This document shows positions 10,179-20,147 of a stretch of 64,000 nt of DNA, one piece after another. The DNA lies in assembly GCF_030019515.1 (NCBI RefSeq), contig NZ_JASEEQ010000013.1, positions 1 to 64,000 on the forward strand, given 5' to 3'. Source of the DNA: Nocardioides sp. GTDB taxonomy: Bacteria; Actinomycetota; Actinomycetes; Propionibacteriales; Nocardioidaceae. A program made the translations under genes and the position numbers. The notes under the pieces are model-generated. The model ran no database searches. It saw nothing but the letters and a program-made list of their open reading frames with translations, and was not told the DNA's origin. How positions within the stretch are numbered: position 1 is the stretch's first letter; each line of letters starts with the position of its first letter.

Positions 10179-11477
10179 ATGAATCGCACGCGACGCGCGA
10201 TGAGCGCGATGGTTGCGGCTGGTGCCCTCGTGCTCCTGGCTGCTTGCGGAGGAAGCGACAGCGACGGCAACAACGACGGCTCGTCCGACGGCGCGGCCGC
10301 GAGCGGCGAGGTCGAGGTCTTCACCTGGTGGGCCGAGGGCAGCGAGAAGGCCGGCCTCGACGCGCTGGTGGGTGTCTTCAACGACCAGTACCCGGACATC
10401 AAGTTCGTCAACGGTGCGGTCGCCGGTGGCGCCGGCAGCGATGCGAAGAACGTGCTGGCCTCCCGGCTGCAGACCAACGACCCGCCCGGAACCTTCCAGG
10501 CGCACGCGGGCGCCGAGCTGACCGACTACATCAACAACGGGCAGATCGAGGACCTGACCCAGATGTACGAGGACAACGGCTGGAACGAGTACTTCCCGCA
10601 GACGCTGCTCGACCGGCTGGAGCAGGACGGCAAGATCTACTCCGTCCCGTCCAACATCCACCGCGCCAACGTGGTCTGGGCCAACCCGGCCGTGCTCGAG
10701 GACGCGGGCGTCGACCCCAAGGCGACGTACGCGAGCCTCGACGAGTGGATCGCTGACCTGCAGAAGATCAAGGCTGCCGGCTCGATCCCGCTCTCGATCG
10801 CGACTGACTGGACCCAGGTCCACCTGTTCGAGACCGTGCTGCTCGCCGACCTGGGCGCCGACGGCTACAACGGCCTCTGGGACGGCACGACCGACTGGGC
10901 CGGTGCCGAGGTGGGCGCCGCGCTCGAGGACTACCAGACCCTGTTCGAGCTCACGAACCAGGACCGGCAGTCGCTCGACTGGCCGGACGCCACCCAGCTC
11001 GTCATCGACGGCGACGCGGCGTTCAACGTGATGGGCGACTGGGCCGTCGCCGCCTTCGAGGAGCAGGGCAAGAAGCTGGGTACGGACTACCTGGCCTACC
11101 CGGTGCCCGGCACCGACGGTGTCTTCGACTTCCTCGCGGACTCCTTCACCCTGCCGGTCGGCGCTCCCGACCCGGCCACCACCGAGGCCTGGCTCTCCAC
11201 CGTGGCCAGCCCCGAGGGTCAGACCGCCTTCAACATGAAGAAGGGCTCGATCCCGGCGAACATCGAGGCCGACACCTCCGGGTTCGGCGACTACCAGCAG
11301 ACCGCGATCGACTCGTACGCCAACGACGACATCGTCTCGTCGCTGGCCCACGGCGCAGCGGCCCCGATCAGCTGGCTGACCGACATCACCTCGGCCGTCG
11401 CGAAGTACGGTTCGACCGGTGACCTCGGTGGCTTCCAGGATGACCTGGCAGCCGCAGCTGAGAGGAACGCCGGCTGA
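10179..11477 (+). CDS. Sugar ABC transporter substrate-binding lipoprotein
   Basis: A 432-aa extracytoplasmic solute-binding protein (family 1, CUT1 type). The N-terminus has a basic start, a hydrophobic core and the lipobox LAAC at about residues 20-23 with Gly after the Cys, so it is anchored as a lipoprotein. The mature protein begins with a Ser/Asp/Gly-rich linker, then EVEVFTWWAEGSEKAGLDAL, typical of carbohydrate-binding members. The start is supported by GGAGGAAAG. First gene of an operon with two permeases and an isomerase, divergent from a ROK repressor. Confidence 0.93.
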   Translation: MNRTRRAMSAMVAAGALVLLAACGGSDSDGNNDGSSDGAAASGEVEVFTWWAEGSEKAGLDALVGVFNDQYPDIKFVNGAVAGGAGSDAKNVLASRLQTNDPPGTFQAHAGAELTDYINNGQIEDLTQMYEDNGWNEYFPQTLLDRLEQDGKIYSVPSNIHRANVVWANPAVLEDAGVDPKATYASLDEWIADLQKIKAAGSIPLSIATDWTQVHLFETVLLADLGADGYNGLWDGTTDWAGAEVGAALEDYQTLFELTNQDRQSLDWPDATQLVIDGDAAFNVMGDWAVAAFEEQGKKLGTDYLAYPVPGTDGVFDFLADSFTLPVGAPDPATTEAWLSTVASPEGQTAFNMKKGSIPANIEADTSGFGDYQQTAIDSYANDDIVSSLAHGAAAPISWLTDITSAVAKYGSTGDLGGFQDDLAAAAERNAG

Positions 11478-11564
11478 TCCCGGCTCGGTCGGCCCGGCCC
11501 CTCGGGGTCGGGCCGACCGGTATCCGACCAGGCGTGCCGGGCAGGCAACGGTGAGAAGGAGTGC

Positions 11565-12464
11565 ATGGTGAACCGAGGCTGGCGATCATGGGGCCCCCCG
11601 GTCCTGCTGATCCTCCCGTCGTTGATCCTGATCGGGGTCTTCGTCTACGGCCTGATCGGCGTCAACTTCAACACCTCGCTGACCGACCAGCACCACCGCA
11701 TCGGCGGTGACGTCGCCTACGTCGGCTTCGACAACTACCGGACGCTGTTCCAGGACGACACGTTCGTCTACTCGCTCAAGAACCTGCTCAAGTACACCGG
11801 CGCCTTCCTGGTCGGCACCCTGGTGATGGGCTTCCTGTGGGCCTGGCTCCTGGAGAAGGGGGTCAAGGGCGAGGGCTTCTTCCGGGCCGTCTACCTGTTC
11901 CCGATGGCGGTCTCGTTCATCGCCTCCGGTGTCGTGTGGCGCTGGCTGCTCAACAACGCCGAGGGCGACCGGGCCGGAGGCCTCAACCGGCTCTTCGACC
12001 AGGTGGGTCTCGGCTTCCTGCAGAACCAGTGGTGGACCGACCCCAACTGGGGCGTCGTCGCCATCGCGCTCCCCGCGGTCTGGCAGCTGTCCGGCTACGT
12101 GATGGCGCTCTTCCTCGCGGGCTTCCGGGGGATCCCCGACGAGCTGCGCGAGGCGGCCCGCGTCGACGGCGCCTCGGAGTGGCAGCTCTACCGCCACGTG
12201 ATCTTCCCGCAGCTCAGCCCGGTCGCTCTCTCGGCCATCGTGATCGTCGGCCACATGTCGCTGAAGGTCTTCGACCTGATCATGGCGATCGCGGGACAGA
12301 CGAACTACACGACCCAGGTGCCGGCGATCCAGATGTGGGTCGAGTTCACGCGTGGCGACTACGCCCGCTCCGCGGCGATCGGCACCATCCTGCTCGTGAT
12401 CGTGGCGTTCCTGATCATCCCCTACCTCGTCTACACCTACCGGCAGGAGCGGCTGACCCGATGA
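11565..12464 (+). CDS. Sugar ABC transporter permease (MalF type)
   Basis: A 299-aa inner-membrane permease with six predicted membrane segments. The cytoplasmic EAA loop EAARVDGASEWQLYRHVIFP contacts the ATPase. It has the short MalF-like architecture of CUT1 systems, with a periplasmic insertion between segments 1 and 2 (LTDQHHRIGGDVAYVGFDNY). It follows the binding-protein gene by 87 bp and overlaps the second permease by 4 bp (ATGA). Confidence 0.93.
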   Translation: MVNRGWRSWGPPVLLILPSLILIGVFVYGLIGVNFNTSLTDQHHRIGGDVAYVGFDNYRTLFQDDTFVYSLKNLLKYTGAFLVGTLVMGFLWAWLLEKGVKGEGFFRAVYLFPMAVSFIASGVVWRWLLNNAEGDRAGGLNRLFDQVGLGFLQNQWWTDPNWGVVAIALPAVWQLSGYVMALFLAGFRGIPDELREAARVDGASEWQLYRHVIFPQLSPVALSAIVIVGHMSLKVFDLIMAIAGQTNYTTQVPAIQMWVEFTRGDYARSAAIGTILLVIVAFLIIPYLVYTYRQERLTR

Positions 12465-13348
12465 GCACCACGGCTCTTCCCACGGCCGACGCCGTCCTCC
12501 AGCCCGCCGGCCGGCGGTCCGACCGCAACGGCGGCTCGACGGCGATGCGCACGCTCCGCTACGTCCTGCTGATCTTCTTCCTGCTCGTCGTGCTGCTGCC
12601 GGCGTACGTCCTGTTCGTCACCTCGTTCAAGGGCCTCGGCGACGCGACCCCGAGCCGGGCCTGGTCACTGCCGGAGTCATGGGAGACCGCCGGGTGGGGC
12701 CGGGCCTGGGAGGTCCTCTCGCCGGCCCTCCTGCGCACGTTCTCGATGGTCATCCCGGCCTCGATCATCTCGGCGATGCTCGGGTCGATGAACGGCTTCG
12801 TGCTCGCGAAGTGGCGCTTCCCCGGGGCCGACGTGGTCTTCACGCTGCTGCTGTTCGGGATGTTCATCCCCTACCAGGCCGTGATGATCCCGCTGGTCCA
12901 GCTGATGCAGAACCTCGGCGTGCCCAACGGCGTCCCCAGCCTGATCGTGCTGCACGTCGTCTACGGCATCCCGATCACCACGCTGATCTTCCGCAACTAC
13001 TACGCCTCCGTCCCGACCGACCTGATCGAGGCGGCGCGCGTGGACGGTGCCGGGATGCTGCGCACCTACTCCTCGATCGTGCTGCCGATCTCCGCGCCGG
13101 CGTTCGTGGTCGTGCTGATCTGGCAGTTCACCTCGGCCTGGAACGACTACCTGTTCGCGCTGTTCTTCTCGAACTCGCGCAACGGCCCGGTCACCATCTC
13201 GCTGAACTTCCTCGCCAGCGGCCAGCTGCAGAACTACTCCGCCAGCATGGCCGGTGCGCTGATCGCCTCGCTGCCGACGCTGCTCGTCTACATCATCCTC
13301 GGACGTTGGTTCGTCGGCGGTCTGATGGCGGGCTCGGTCAAGGGCTGA
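12461..13348 (+). CDS. Sugar ABC transporter permease (MalG type)
   Basis: A 295-aa partner permease with about six membrane segments after a 30-residue hydrophilic N-terminus. Its EAA loop reads EAARVDGAGMLRTYSSIVLP. ATG at 12461 overlaps the preceding stop, so translation is coupled. No ATP-binding subunit is encoded in this operon; in actinobacteria such CUT1 importers commonly share a genome-encoded MsiK-type ATPase, which is the likely arrangement here. The next gene starts 10 bp downstream. Confidence 0.92.
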   Translation: MSTTALPTADAVLQPAGRRSDRNGGSTAMRTLRYVLLIFFLLVVLLPAYVLFVTSFKGLGDATPSRAWSLPESWETAGWGRAWEVLSPALLRTFSMVIPASIISAMLGSMNGFVLAKWRFPGADVVFTLLLFGMFIPYQAVMIPLVQLMQNLGVPNGVPSLIVLHVVYGIPITTLIFRNYYASVPTDLIEAARVDGAGMLRTYSSIVLPISAPAFVVVLIWQFTSAWNDYLFALFFSNSRNGPVTISLNFLASGQLQNYSASMAGALIASLPTLLVYIILGRWFVGGLMAGSVKG

Positions 13349-13358
13349 TGGACTCCTG

Positions 13359-14576
13359 ATGGACACCGAGGCCGAGGGCCGGAGGCTGCTGGCCTTCGCC
13401 CGTCGCAGCGCCCTGCCCGGGCTCGGGTTCGGCTGGCTCGACGACCGCGGGGACGTCGACCCGTCCGAACCGGTACAGACCTGGATCACGGCGCGGATGA
13501 CGCACGTCTTCGCCCTCGCCGCCCTGCGCGGTGAACCGGAGGCCGCCGAGCTGGCCCGCCTCGGGGTCCGGGCGCTGACCGACGGCCCGTTGCGCGACAC
13601 CGAGCACCCCGGGTGGCTGGGTGCGGTGATGCGCTCCGGCGCGCCGGCCGCGGAGCGCAAGCTGGCCTACGACCACGCCTTCGTCGCGCTGGCCGCCTCG
13701 AGCGCGACCGCGGCGGACGTGCCGGAGGCTCGGGCGCTGCTCGGCGACGCGGTCACCGTCCTGGACCGGCACTTCCTCGACGCCGCCGGACGGGTCGTCG
13801 ACGGCTACGCCCGCGACCTCGCCGAGCCCGAGGGCTACCGGGGCGCGAACGGCAGCATGCACACGGTCGAGGCCACGCTGGCTCTCGGCGACGTGCTCGG
13901 AGAGCCCCGGTGGCACCGGATCGCACTCGGCATCGCCGAGCACCTGATCCACCAGGTCGCCGCCGGCCGGGGCCACCGGCTGCCCGAGCACTTCGACGAG
14001 CGCTGGACCCCGCTCCCGGAGTACAACGTCGACCACCCCGCCGACCAGTTCCGTCCGTACGGCGTCACCCCCGGGCACCTGCTCGAGTGGGCGCGGCTGC
14101 TCCTCCAGCTCGAGTCCGCGCACCCGGACGCGCCCTCGTGGCTGCTCGAGGACGCTCGCGCCCTCTTCGCCCGCGCCGTGGAGATCGGCTGGGGCGTCGA
14201 CGGGGCCCCCGGGTTCGTCTACACCACCGACTGGGCGGACCGCCCCGTGGTGCGCGACCGGATGCACTGGGTGCAGGCCGAGGCGATCGGGGCGGCCGCC
14301 GCGCTGGCCCGGCGTACGGGGGAGCGGCGCTACGCCGATCTCGAACGGGACTGGTGGGAGTTCGCGGACCGGCACTTCGTGGACCGCCTCCCGGGCGCGG
14401 GCAGCTGGTTCCACGAGCTCGACCCCGACAACCGGCCGGTCGCCGGGGTGTGGTCCGGCAAGCCCGACGTGTACCACGCCTACCAGGCCACGCTGCTGAC
14501 CCGGCTGCCGATCGCACCCTCGCTGGCCACCCAGCTCGCCGGCCTCCGGGCGGGGCCCGAGACGCCTCCCGGCTGA
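13359..14576 (+). CDS. AGE-family sugar isomerase/epimerase
   Basis: A 405-aa protein of the N-acylglucosamine 2-epimerase superfamily, an (alpha/alpha)6-barrel. Signature segments: the NGSMHTVEATLALGD helix with its active-site His, FRPYGVTPGHLLEWARLL, MHWVQAEAIGAAAAL and SGKPDVYHAYQATLL. The pattern is closest to the YihS/mannose-isomerase subgroup, which interconverts aldoses and ketoses. As the last gene of the ABC operon it probably makes the first intracellular conversion of the imported sugar. Mannose, a related hexose or sulfoquinovose are possible; no sulfoquinovose-pathway genes flank it. Confidence 0.88.
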   Translation: MDTEAEGRRLLAFARRSALPGLGFGWLDDRGDVDPSEPVQTWITARMTHVFALAALRGEPEAAELARLGVRALTDGPLRDTEHPGWLGAVMRSGAPAAERKLAYDHAFVALAASSATAADVPEARALLGDAVTVLDRHFLDAAGRVVDGYARDLAEPEGYRGANGSMHTVEATLALGDVLGEPRWHRIALGIAEHLIHQVAAGRGHRLPEHFDERWTPLPEYNVDHPADQFRPYGVTPGHLLEWARLLLQLESAHPDAPSWLLEDARALFARAVEIGWGVDGAPGFVYTTDWADRPVVRDRMHWVQAEAIGAAAALARRTGERRYADLERDWWEFADRHFVDRLPGAGSWFHELDPDNRPVAGVWSGKPDVYHAYQATLLTRLPIAPSLATQLAGLRAGPETPPG

Positions 14577-14630
14577 CCGCCCTCAGGTCGCTCGAGGGAG
14601 GCTGGCCCGCGGTCGACACGGAGGTCTCCG

Positions 14631-14680
14631 AGAGGTCATACGGGCGGTGTTACTGCCTGCTCCGTCCGTATGCCGTCCCG
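14631..14680. repeat. Palindromic intergenic repeat, copy A
   Basis: A hairpin with arms around GGTCATACGGGCGGTG and CCGTCCGTATGCCGTCCC. Two other copies (41227-41274, 44177-44226) share the same consensus ends, GGGACGTCATACGG and its complement. It lies between the convergent isomerase and pncB genes, where it could also serve as a terminator. Confidence 0.75.
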
Positions 14681-14708
14681 CAGAACCCGCCGGCCGGCGT
14701 GCAGTCAC

Positions 14709-16016
14709 TCAGAGATGCAGGGTCGGGATCACCGGCTCCCCGCGCGACATCTGCTGGACGGCGACGGGCAGCTCGGCGCGTGCGGTGAGGTGGCGGGCCC
14801 GGGCGTCGTCGAGCGACTCGCGGCCGACCACCTCCCCGTTGCGCACGAGCGGGACGAGCAGGGGACGGTCGTCGCCGTCGTCCACCGGAGGCGTGCCGAT
14901 GCCGACCACCTCGACCTCGGCGGTGCCCGAGGCGTCGCGGCGCCGCAACGCGTACTTGCGACCGCCGATCGAGGTCTTGTCGACGCTCTTCTTGGCGACC
15001 GGCAGGAGCCGGCCGGCGTCGTCGGCGCGCGCCACCAGCTTGTAGACGAATCCACACGTGGGGTGCCCGCTGCCGGTGACGAGCTGGGTGCCGACGCCGT
15101 ACCCGTCGACCGGCGCCGCGGCCAGCGCGGCGATCGCGTACTCGTCGAGGTCGCTGGTGACGATGATCCGGGTCCCGGTCGCCCCGAGGCCGTCGAGCTG
15201 CGCCCGGACCTCGTGCGCCAGGGCACCGAGGTCGCCGGAGTCCAGGCGCACCGCCCCCAGCTCGGGCCCGGCGATGTCCACCGCCAGCCGCACCGCCTCC
15301 GCCACGTCGTAGGTGTCCACGAGCAGCGTCGTACCGACGCCGAGGGAGTCCACCTGGGCCCGGAACGCGTCGGCCTCGGTGTCGTGCAGGAGCGTGAAGC
15401 TGTGGGCGCTGGTGCCGGCGGACGGCACGCCGTACCGCTGCCGCGCGGCCAGGTTCGAGCTCGTCGCGAAGCCGGCGACGTACGCCGCGCGCGCGGCGGC
15501 CACTGCGGCCTCCTCGTGCGTGCGTCGCGATCCCATCTCGATGCAGGGTCGGTCGCCGGCGACCAGGGTCATTCGGGAGGCGGCCGAGGCGATGGCCGAG
15601 TCGTGGTTGTAGATCGACAGCAGCAGGGTCTCCAGCAGGACCGCCTCGGCGAACGTCGACTCCACGATCGCGAGCGGCGAGTAGGGGAAGTAGGCCTCGC
15701 CCTCCGCGTAGCCCCACACGTCGCCGGAGAAGCGGTACGACGCCAGCCACTCCAGTGTCGGCGCGTCCACCACCTCGGTCAGGGCGGCGAGCGCCTGCTC
15801 GTCGAACCGGAACCGCTCGATCGCGTCCAGGGCCCGGCCGACGCCGGCCACCACGCCGTACCGGCGGCCCGCCGGCAGTCGTCGTGGGAACAGCTCGAAG
15901 ACCGCGCGGCGGTCCGCCGTCCCGGCCGTCAAGGCGGCTTGGAGCATCGTCAGCTCGTAGTGGTCGGTGAGGAGCGCGGTGCTCGGGCCGGGGCTCGGTG
16001 CGGGGGTGAGGGACAC
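14709..16016 (-). CDS. pncB: Nicotinate phosphoribosyltransferase
   Basis: Makes nicotinate mononucleotide from nicotinate and PRPP, with ATP, for NAD salvage. The 435-aa protein begins with [17 protein letters not shown], the conserved family N-terminus. It contains [23 protein letters not shown] and [16 protein letters not shown], the PRPP/nicotinate-binding segments. GTG at 16016 was chosen from the homology of the N-terminus; the frame remains open far upstream, but that part is antisense to clpS and other genes. It is divergent from clpS with only 18 bp between the starts. It works with nicotinamidase encoded at 8177-8761. Confidence 0.95.
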   Translation of the reverse strand: MSLTPAPSPGPSTALLTDHYELTMLQAALTAGTADRRAVFELFPRRLPAGRRYGVVAGVGRALDAIERFRFDEQALAALTEVVDAPTLEWLASYRFSGDVWGYAEGEAYFPYSPLAIVESTFAEAVLLETLLLSIYNHDSAIASAASRMTLVAGDRPCIEMGSRRTHEEAAVAAARAAYVAGFATSSNLAARQRYGVPSAGTSAHSFTLLHDTEADAFRAQVDSLGVGTTLLVDTYDVAEAVRLAVDIAGPELGAVRLDSGDLGALAHEVRAQLDGLGATGTRIIVTSDLDEYAIAALAAAPVDGYGVGTQLVTGSGHPTCGFVYKLVARADDAGRLLPVAKKSVDKTSIGGRKYALRRRDASGTAEVEVVGIGTPPVDDGDDRPLLVPLVRNGEVVGRESLDDARARHLTARAELPVAVQQMSRGEPVIPTLHL

Positions 16017-16034
16017 GTGGCCCAGTGTGCCAAC

Positions 16035-16334
16035 ATGGGCACCGTGTCTGCCCCCGTCGAGGTCGAGCCGACCCTCACTCCCGACGAGATCACCCAGACC
16101 TCGAAGCCCTGGGTGACGATCGTGTGGAACGACCCGGTCAACCTGATGTCGTACGTCACCTACGTGTTCCAGAAGTACTTCGGCTACTCCAAGAAGAAGG
16201 CGGAGAAGCTGATGATGGAGGTCCACGAGGAGGGCAGGTCGGTGGTCAGCTCGGGGACCCGGGAGGAGATGGAGCGGGACGTGCAGGCCATGCACGAGTA
16301 CGGCCTGTGGGCAACGATGGACAAGCAGGAGTGA
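16035..16334 (+). CDS. clpS: ATP-dependent Clp protease adaptor ClpS
   Basis: Adaptor that delivers N-degron substrates to the Clp ATPase. The 99-aa protein has the diagnostic core: [20 protein letters not shown] (substrate-binding Asn-Asp), the [19 protein letters not shown] helix, and a final WATMDKQE. Either ATG at 16035 or GTG at 16044 could start it; neither has a clear ribosome site, so a leaderless transcript is plausible. It begins 18 bp from the divergent pncB start and is followed by the DUF2017 gene, the usual actinobacterial neighbour. Confidence 0.96.
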   Translation: MGTVSAPVEVEPTLTPDEITQTSKPWVTIVWNDPVNLMSYVTYVFQKYFGYSKKKAEKLMMEVHEEGRSVVSSGTREEMERDVQAMHEYGLWATMDKQE

Positions 16335-16376
16335 TCGATCCGTGAGCACCCCCCGAGAGCACGGAGTGACGAGGGC

Positions 16377-16961
16377 GTGAGTGGCTTCCAGCGGCACCGC
16401 CGCAGCAAGCTGATCATCGCGAACTTCACCGGCTTCGAGGCGGACCTGCTGCGCTCGTTGGCCGGCCAGCTGGTCGAGCTGCTCCGCAACGAGGCCGCGG
16501 TGCCGCGCGACACCGTTGACCCGTTCGAGGCGATGATGGACTTCTCCGGGCCCACCCAGGCGCCCGAGGACCCGGTGCTGGCCCGGCTGTTCCCGACCGC
16601 CTACCCGAGCGACGCCGAGGCGGCCTCGGAGTTCCGACGGTTCACCGAGGGCACCCTGCGCGACGGAAAGGCGGCCGCGGCGGTCTCGATCATCGACGGC
16701 CTCGAGGAGGCCGGGCTGCCGCCGGAGCTGACCGAGGACGGACTGATGATCGACCTCGAGCTGGACGAGGCGACCGCCGAGACCTGGATGCGCTCGTTCA
16801 CCGATCTGCGGCTCGCGCTCGCGACCCGGCTCGAGGTCGAGGAGGGCGACGAGGCGTACTGGCACTCGCTGCCCGACGACGATCCCCGGGCGCAGGCGCA
16901 CGACATCTACGAGTGGGTCGGCTACCTGCAGGAGACCCTCGTCCAGGCCCTCTCGGGATAG
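16377..16961 (+). CDS. DUF2017 family protein
   Basis: A 194-aa, strongly acidic, helical protein matching the DUF2017 family that is almost always encoded beside clpS in actinobacteria. Visible landmarks are the basic start GFQRHRRSKL and the LVELLRNEA helix. The acidic segment PTAYPSDAEAASEFRRFTEG and the YWHSLPDDDPRAQAHDIYEW block near residues 165-184 follow. No enzymatic motif is seen. The conserved pairing with ClpS suggests a role in Clp-dependent proteolysis, but this is inference. GTG start with GAGGG upstream. Confidence 0.88.
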   Translation: MSGFQRHRRSKLIIANFTGFEADLLRSLAGQLVELLRNEAAVPRDTVDPFEAMMDFSGPTQAPEDPVLARLFPTAYPSDAEAASEFRRFTEGTLRDGKAAAAVSIIDGLEEAGLPPELTEDGLMIDLELDEATAETWMRSFTDLRLALATRLEVEEGDEAYWHSLPDDDPRAQAHDIYEWVGYLQETLVQALSG

Positions 16962-16970
16962 CGCACGCCG

Positions 16971-17450
16971 ATGCCGATCCCACCGTTCGTCGCCGAGCTC
17001 CGCCAGCTGGTCGGCACCATCGAGCTCTGGCTGCCCGCCGTCACCGCCGTCGTCCTGCGCGACCGTCCGGCCGGCGCCGAGGTGCTGCTGACCCGACGGG
17101 TCGACAACGGCGAGTGGGCGCCGATCACCGGCATCCTCGACCCGGGCGAGGAGCCGGCCGTCGGGGCGGCCCGCGAGGCGCTGGAGGAGACCGGCGTCCA
17201 GGTCAGCGTCGACCGGCTCGCCTCCGTCGGTGCCAGCCCCCAGGTGGTGCACGGCAACGGCGACCTCGGCGTGTACCTCGACCTCACGTTCACCTGCACC
17301 TGGGTGTCGGGGGAGGCGCGGGTGGCCGACGACGAGAACACCGACGTGCGCTGGTGGCCCATCGACGCGCTGCCGCCCATGAGCGGCTGGCTCCGCGAAC
17401 GGATCGACGACGTCCTCGCGGGTGAGACCGCGACGAGGTTCCGTCGCTGA
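16971..17450 (+). CDS. NUDIX hydrolase
   Basis: A 159-aa pyrophosphohydrolase with a complete Nudix box at about residues 53-75: G-x5-E (GILDPGE), then REALEETGV. The N-terminal segment VAELRQLVGTIELWLPAVTA precedes the Nudix fold. Later VRWWPIDALPP matches ADP-ribose/NTP-type members of actinobacteria. It could hydrolyse a nucleoside diphosphate derivative, but the substrate cannot be assigned. It starts 9 bp after the DUF2017 stop and 14 bp before mec, so it sits inside the clpS-cysM gene string. Confidence 0.9.
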   Translation: MPIPPFVAELRQLVGTIELWLPAVTAVVLRDRPAGAEVLLTRRVDNGEWAPITGILDPGEEPAVGAAREALEETGVQVSVDRLASVGASPQVVHGNGDLGVYLDLTFTCTWVSGEARVADDENTDVRWWPIDALPPMSGWLRERIDDVLAGETATRFRR

Positions 17451-17464
17451 CCGCCTACCCTGGA

Positions 17465-17926
17465 ATGGTGCTGACCATCGCCCGAGCGACCTACGACGCC
17501 ATCGTCGCGCACGCCCGCCGCGACCACCCCGACGAGGCCTGCGGCATCGTCGCGGGCCCCGAGGGCAGCGACCGTCCCGAGCGCCTGGTCGAGATGGTCA
17601 ACGCCGCCGGCTCGCCGACGTTCTACGAGTTCGACTCCACCGAGCTGCTCCAGCTCTACAAGGAGATGTGGGCCCGCGACGAGGAGCCGGTGGTGGTCTA
17701 CCACTCGCACACGGCGACCGAGGCCTACCCCAGTCGCACCGACATCGGGCTCGCGAGCGAGCCCGGGGCGCACTACGTGCTGGTCAGCACACAGCACTGC
17801 ACCGATCCCTCGGAAGGGAATAACGAGGGGCCTGTGGAGTTCAGGTCCTACAGGATCGTCGACGGCGAGGTGACCGAGGAAGAGGTCGCCGTCGTGGACG
17901 AGCTGACGCCGAGCAACGAGGAGTGA
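17465..17926 (+). CDS. mec: CysO-cysteine hydrolase, JAMM/MPN+ metalloprotease
   Basis: Zn-dependent isopeptidase-like enzyme that releases cysteine from the CysO C-terminus in the CysO/CysM route. The 153-aa protein has a JAMM motif: an upstream Glu (HPDEACGIV, about residue 25), then H80-S-H82 (VYHSHTATEAYPSRTDIGLA) with the metal-ligand Asp near residue 93. It directly precedes cysO and cysM in the order known from Mycobacterium tuberculosis (Rv1334-Rv1336). Coupling to cysO is tight, with 2 bp between the stop and the chosen cysO ATG. Confidence 0.93.
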   Translation: MVLTIARATYDAIVAHARRDHPDEACGIVAGPEGSDRPERLVEMVNAAGSPTFYEFDSTELLQLYKEMWARDEEPVVVYHSHTATEAYPSRTDIGLASEPGAHYVLVSTQHCTDPSEGNNEGPVEFRSYRIVDGEVTEEEVAVVDELTPSNEE

Positions 17927-17928
17927 CC

Positions 17929-19186
<1,258 letters not shown>

Positions 19187-19211
19187 CAGGGGCGCGAAGC
19201 GGACCTGCTGA

Positions 19212-19259
19212 TGGTGGTCGAGCGAGCCGCGCGGCCGAGGAACGAGGTCGCGACCACCA
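19212..19259. terminator. Hairpin between convergent cysM and the PAS-protein gene
   Basis: Arms TGGTGGTCG (19212-19220) and CGACCACCA (19251-19259) are perfectly complementary, with more weak pairing (AGCGA / TCG) inside. It is positioned 25 bp after cysM and 44 bp before the stop of the convergent PAS gene. Likely a bidirectional terminator; the GGTGGTCGAGCGAGC-like sequence also resembles dispersed intergenic repeats of this group. Confidence 0.6.
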
Positions 19260-19303
19260 GAGTCACATCGAGTGTCGAGACCCAGTAGCCCAGCGGGACG
19301 TCT

Positions 19304-20032
19304 CTATCCGTCTCGCAGCGTGGCCGGCTCCATCCGCACCAGGTCGCCGGCGTCCAGCTCGCCCTCGGTGAGCGGCTCGACCAGGTCGTGCATCATCGTG
19401 CGCGCCGAGCCCAGGGTCCGGTCCAGGTAGGCCTGGCATCCCGCGGCGTCGCCCAGCTCGAGGGCGTACATCGCCGCGGTGAGGCCCTGCACGACGTTGT
19501 CGTTGATCTCGGCCGCCTGCCGCCGGCGCAGCCGCACCTCGCCCAGGCGGGTGGCCGCGGCCTCCCGCTCGCGCTCGGCCAGCACCTGGTCGGTGACGTC
19601 GACGCAGGTGCCGCGCATCCGCTCGGGGCTGCCGTCCGGGCCCATGATCACCTGGCCGTTGGAGTGCAGGTAGCGCACCTCGCCGTCGGGCCGGACCACC
19701 CGCTCGATCATCTCGTACGGCTCGCCGGTGGCGTAGGCGTGCTGGTGGATCGCCTGGACCCGTTCGCGGTCCTCGGGGTGGATCAGCGACAGGAAGCGCT
19801 CGTAGGTCGCGTTGAACGACTGCGGCTCGTGCCCGTAGATCCGGAACAGCTGGTCGCTCCACCGGTTGGTGTCGGTGGGGATGTGCCAGTCGTAGTCGCC
19901 CATGTTCGCGAGCGCCTGGGCGTTCTCCATGCGCTGGCGGAGCAGCTCGAGCTCCTCCTCCGCGGCGCGGCGGGCGGCCTCGGCGGCGAGTGCGGCGTCG
20001 ACCGAGCCCGGGTCCGCTGAGTCTGCGTCCAT
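19304..20032 (-). CDS. PAS-domain protein with degenerate kinase dimerisation helix
   Basis: A 242-aa cytosolic protein. A short coiled coil (about residues 12-40) precedes a PAS fold with its PAC tail (about 40-150; NMGDYDWHIPTDTNRWSDQL, IHPEDRERV, VRPDGEVRYLHSNGQV, GTCVDVTDQVLAERERE). A second helical segment, RRQAAEINDNVVQGLTAAMY, resembles the HisKA_3 dimerisation helix but has Asn where the phosphorylated His would be, and no ATPase domain follows. It may be a sensor that acts through protein contacts. Ligand and partner are unknown. It faces away from the divergent prs-like gene. Confidence 0.82.
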   Translation of the reverse strand: MDADSADPGSVDAALAAEAARRAAEEELELLRQRMENAQALANMGDYDWHIPTDTNRWSDQLFRIYGHEPQSFNATYERFLSLIHPEDRERVQAIHQHAYATGEPYEMIERVVRPDGEVRYLHSNGQVIMGPDGSPERMRGTCVDVTDQVLAEREREAAATRLGEVRLRRRQAAEINDNVVQGLTAAMYALELGDAAGCQAYLDRTLGSARTMMHDLVEPLTEGELDAGDLVRMEPATLRDG

Positions 20033-20147
20033 GGGCCGATTGTGGCCCCGGGGCTGCGTGCGGGCCAGCGAATCGCCGGTTGCGGTTCCGGGGTGTCGCC
20101 GGAGGGGTTACGGTGACCCTGCACCGGTCCGGTCGTCAGGAGCACAG

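Noticed and set aside
14709..17252. An 847-codon minus-strand frame including pncB
   Set aside because: Sequence upstream of GTG 16016 is antisense to clpS, the DUF2017 gene and the NUDIX gene. The conserved PncB N-terminus begins at 16016.
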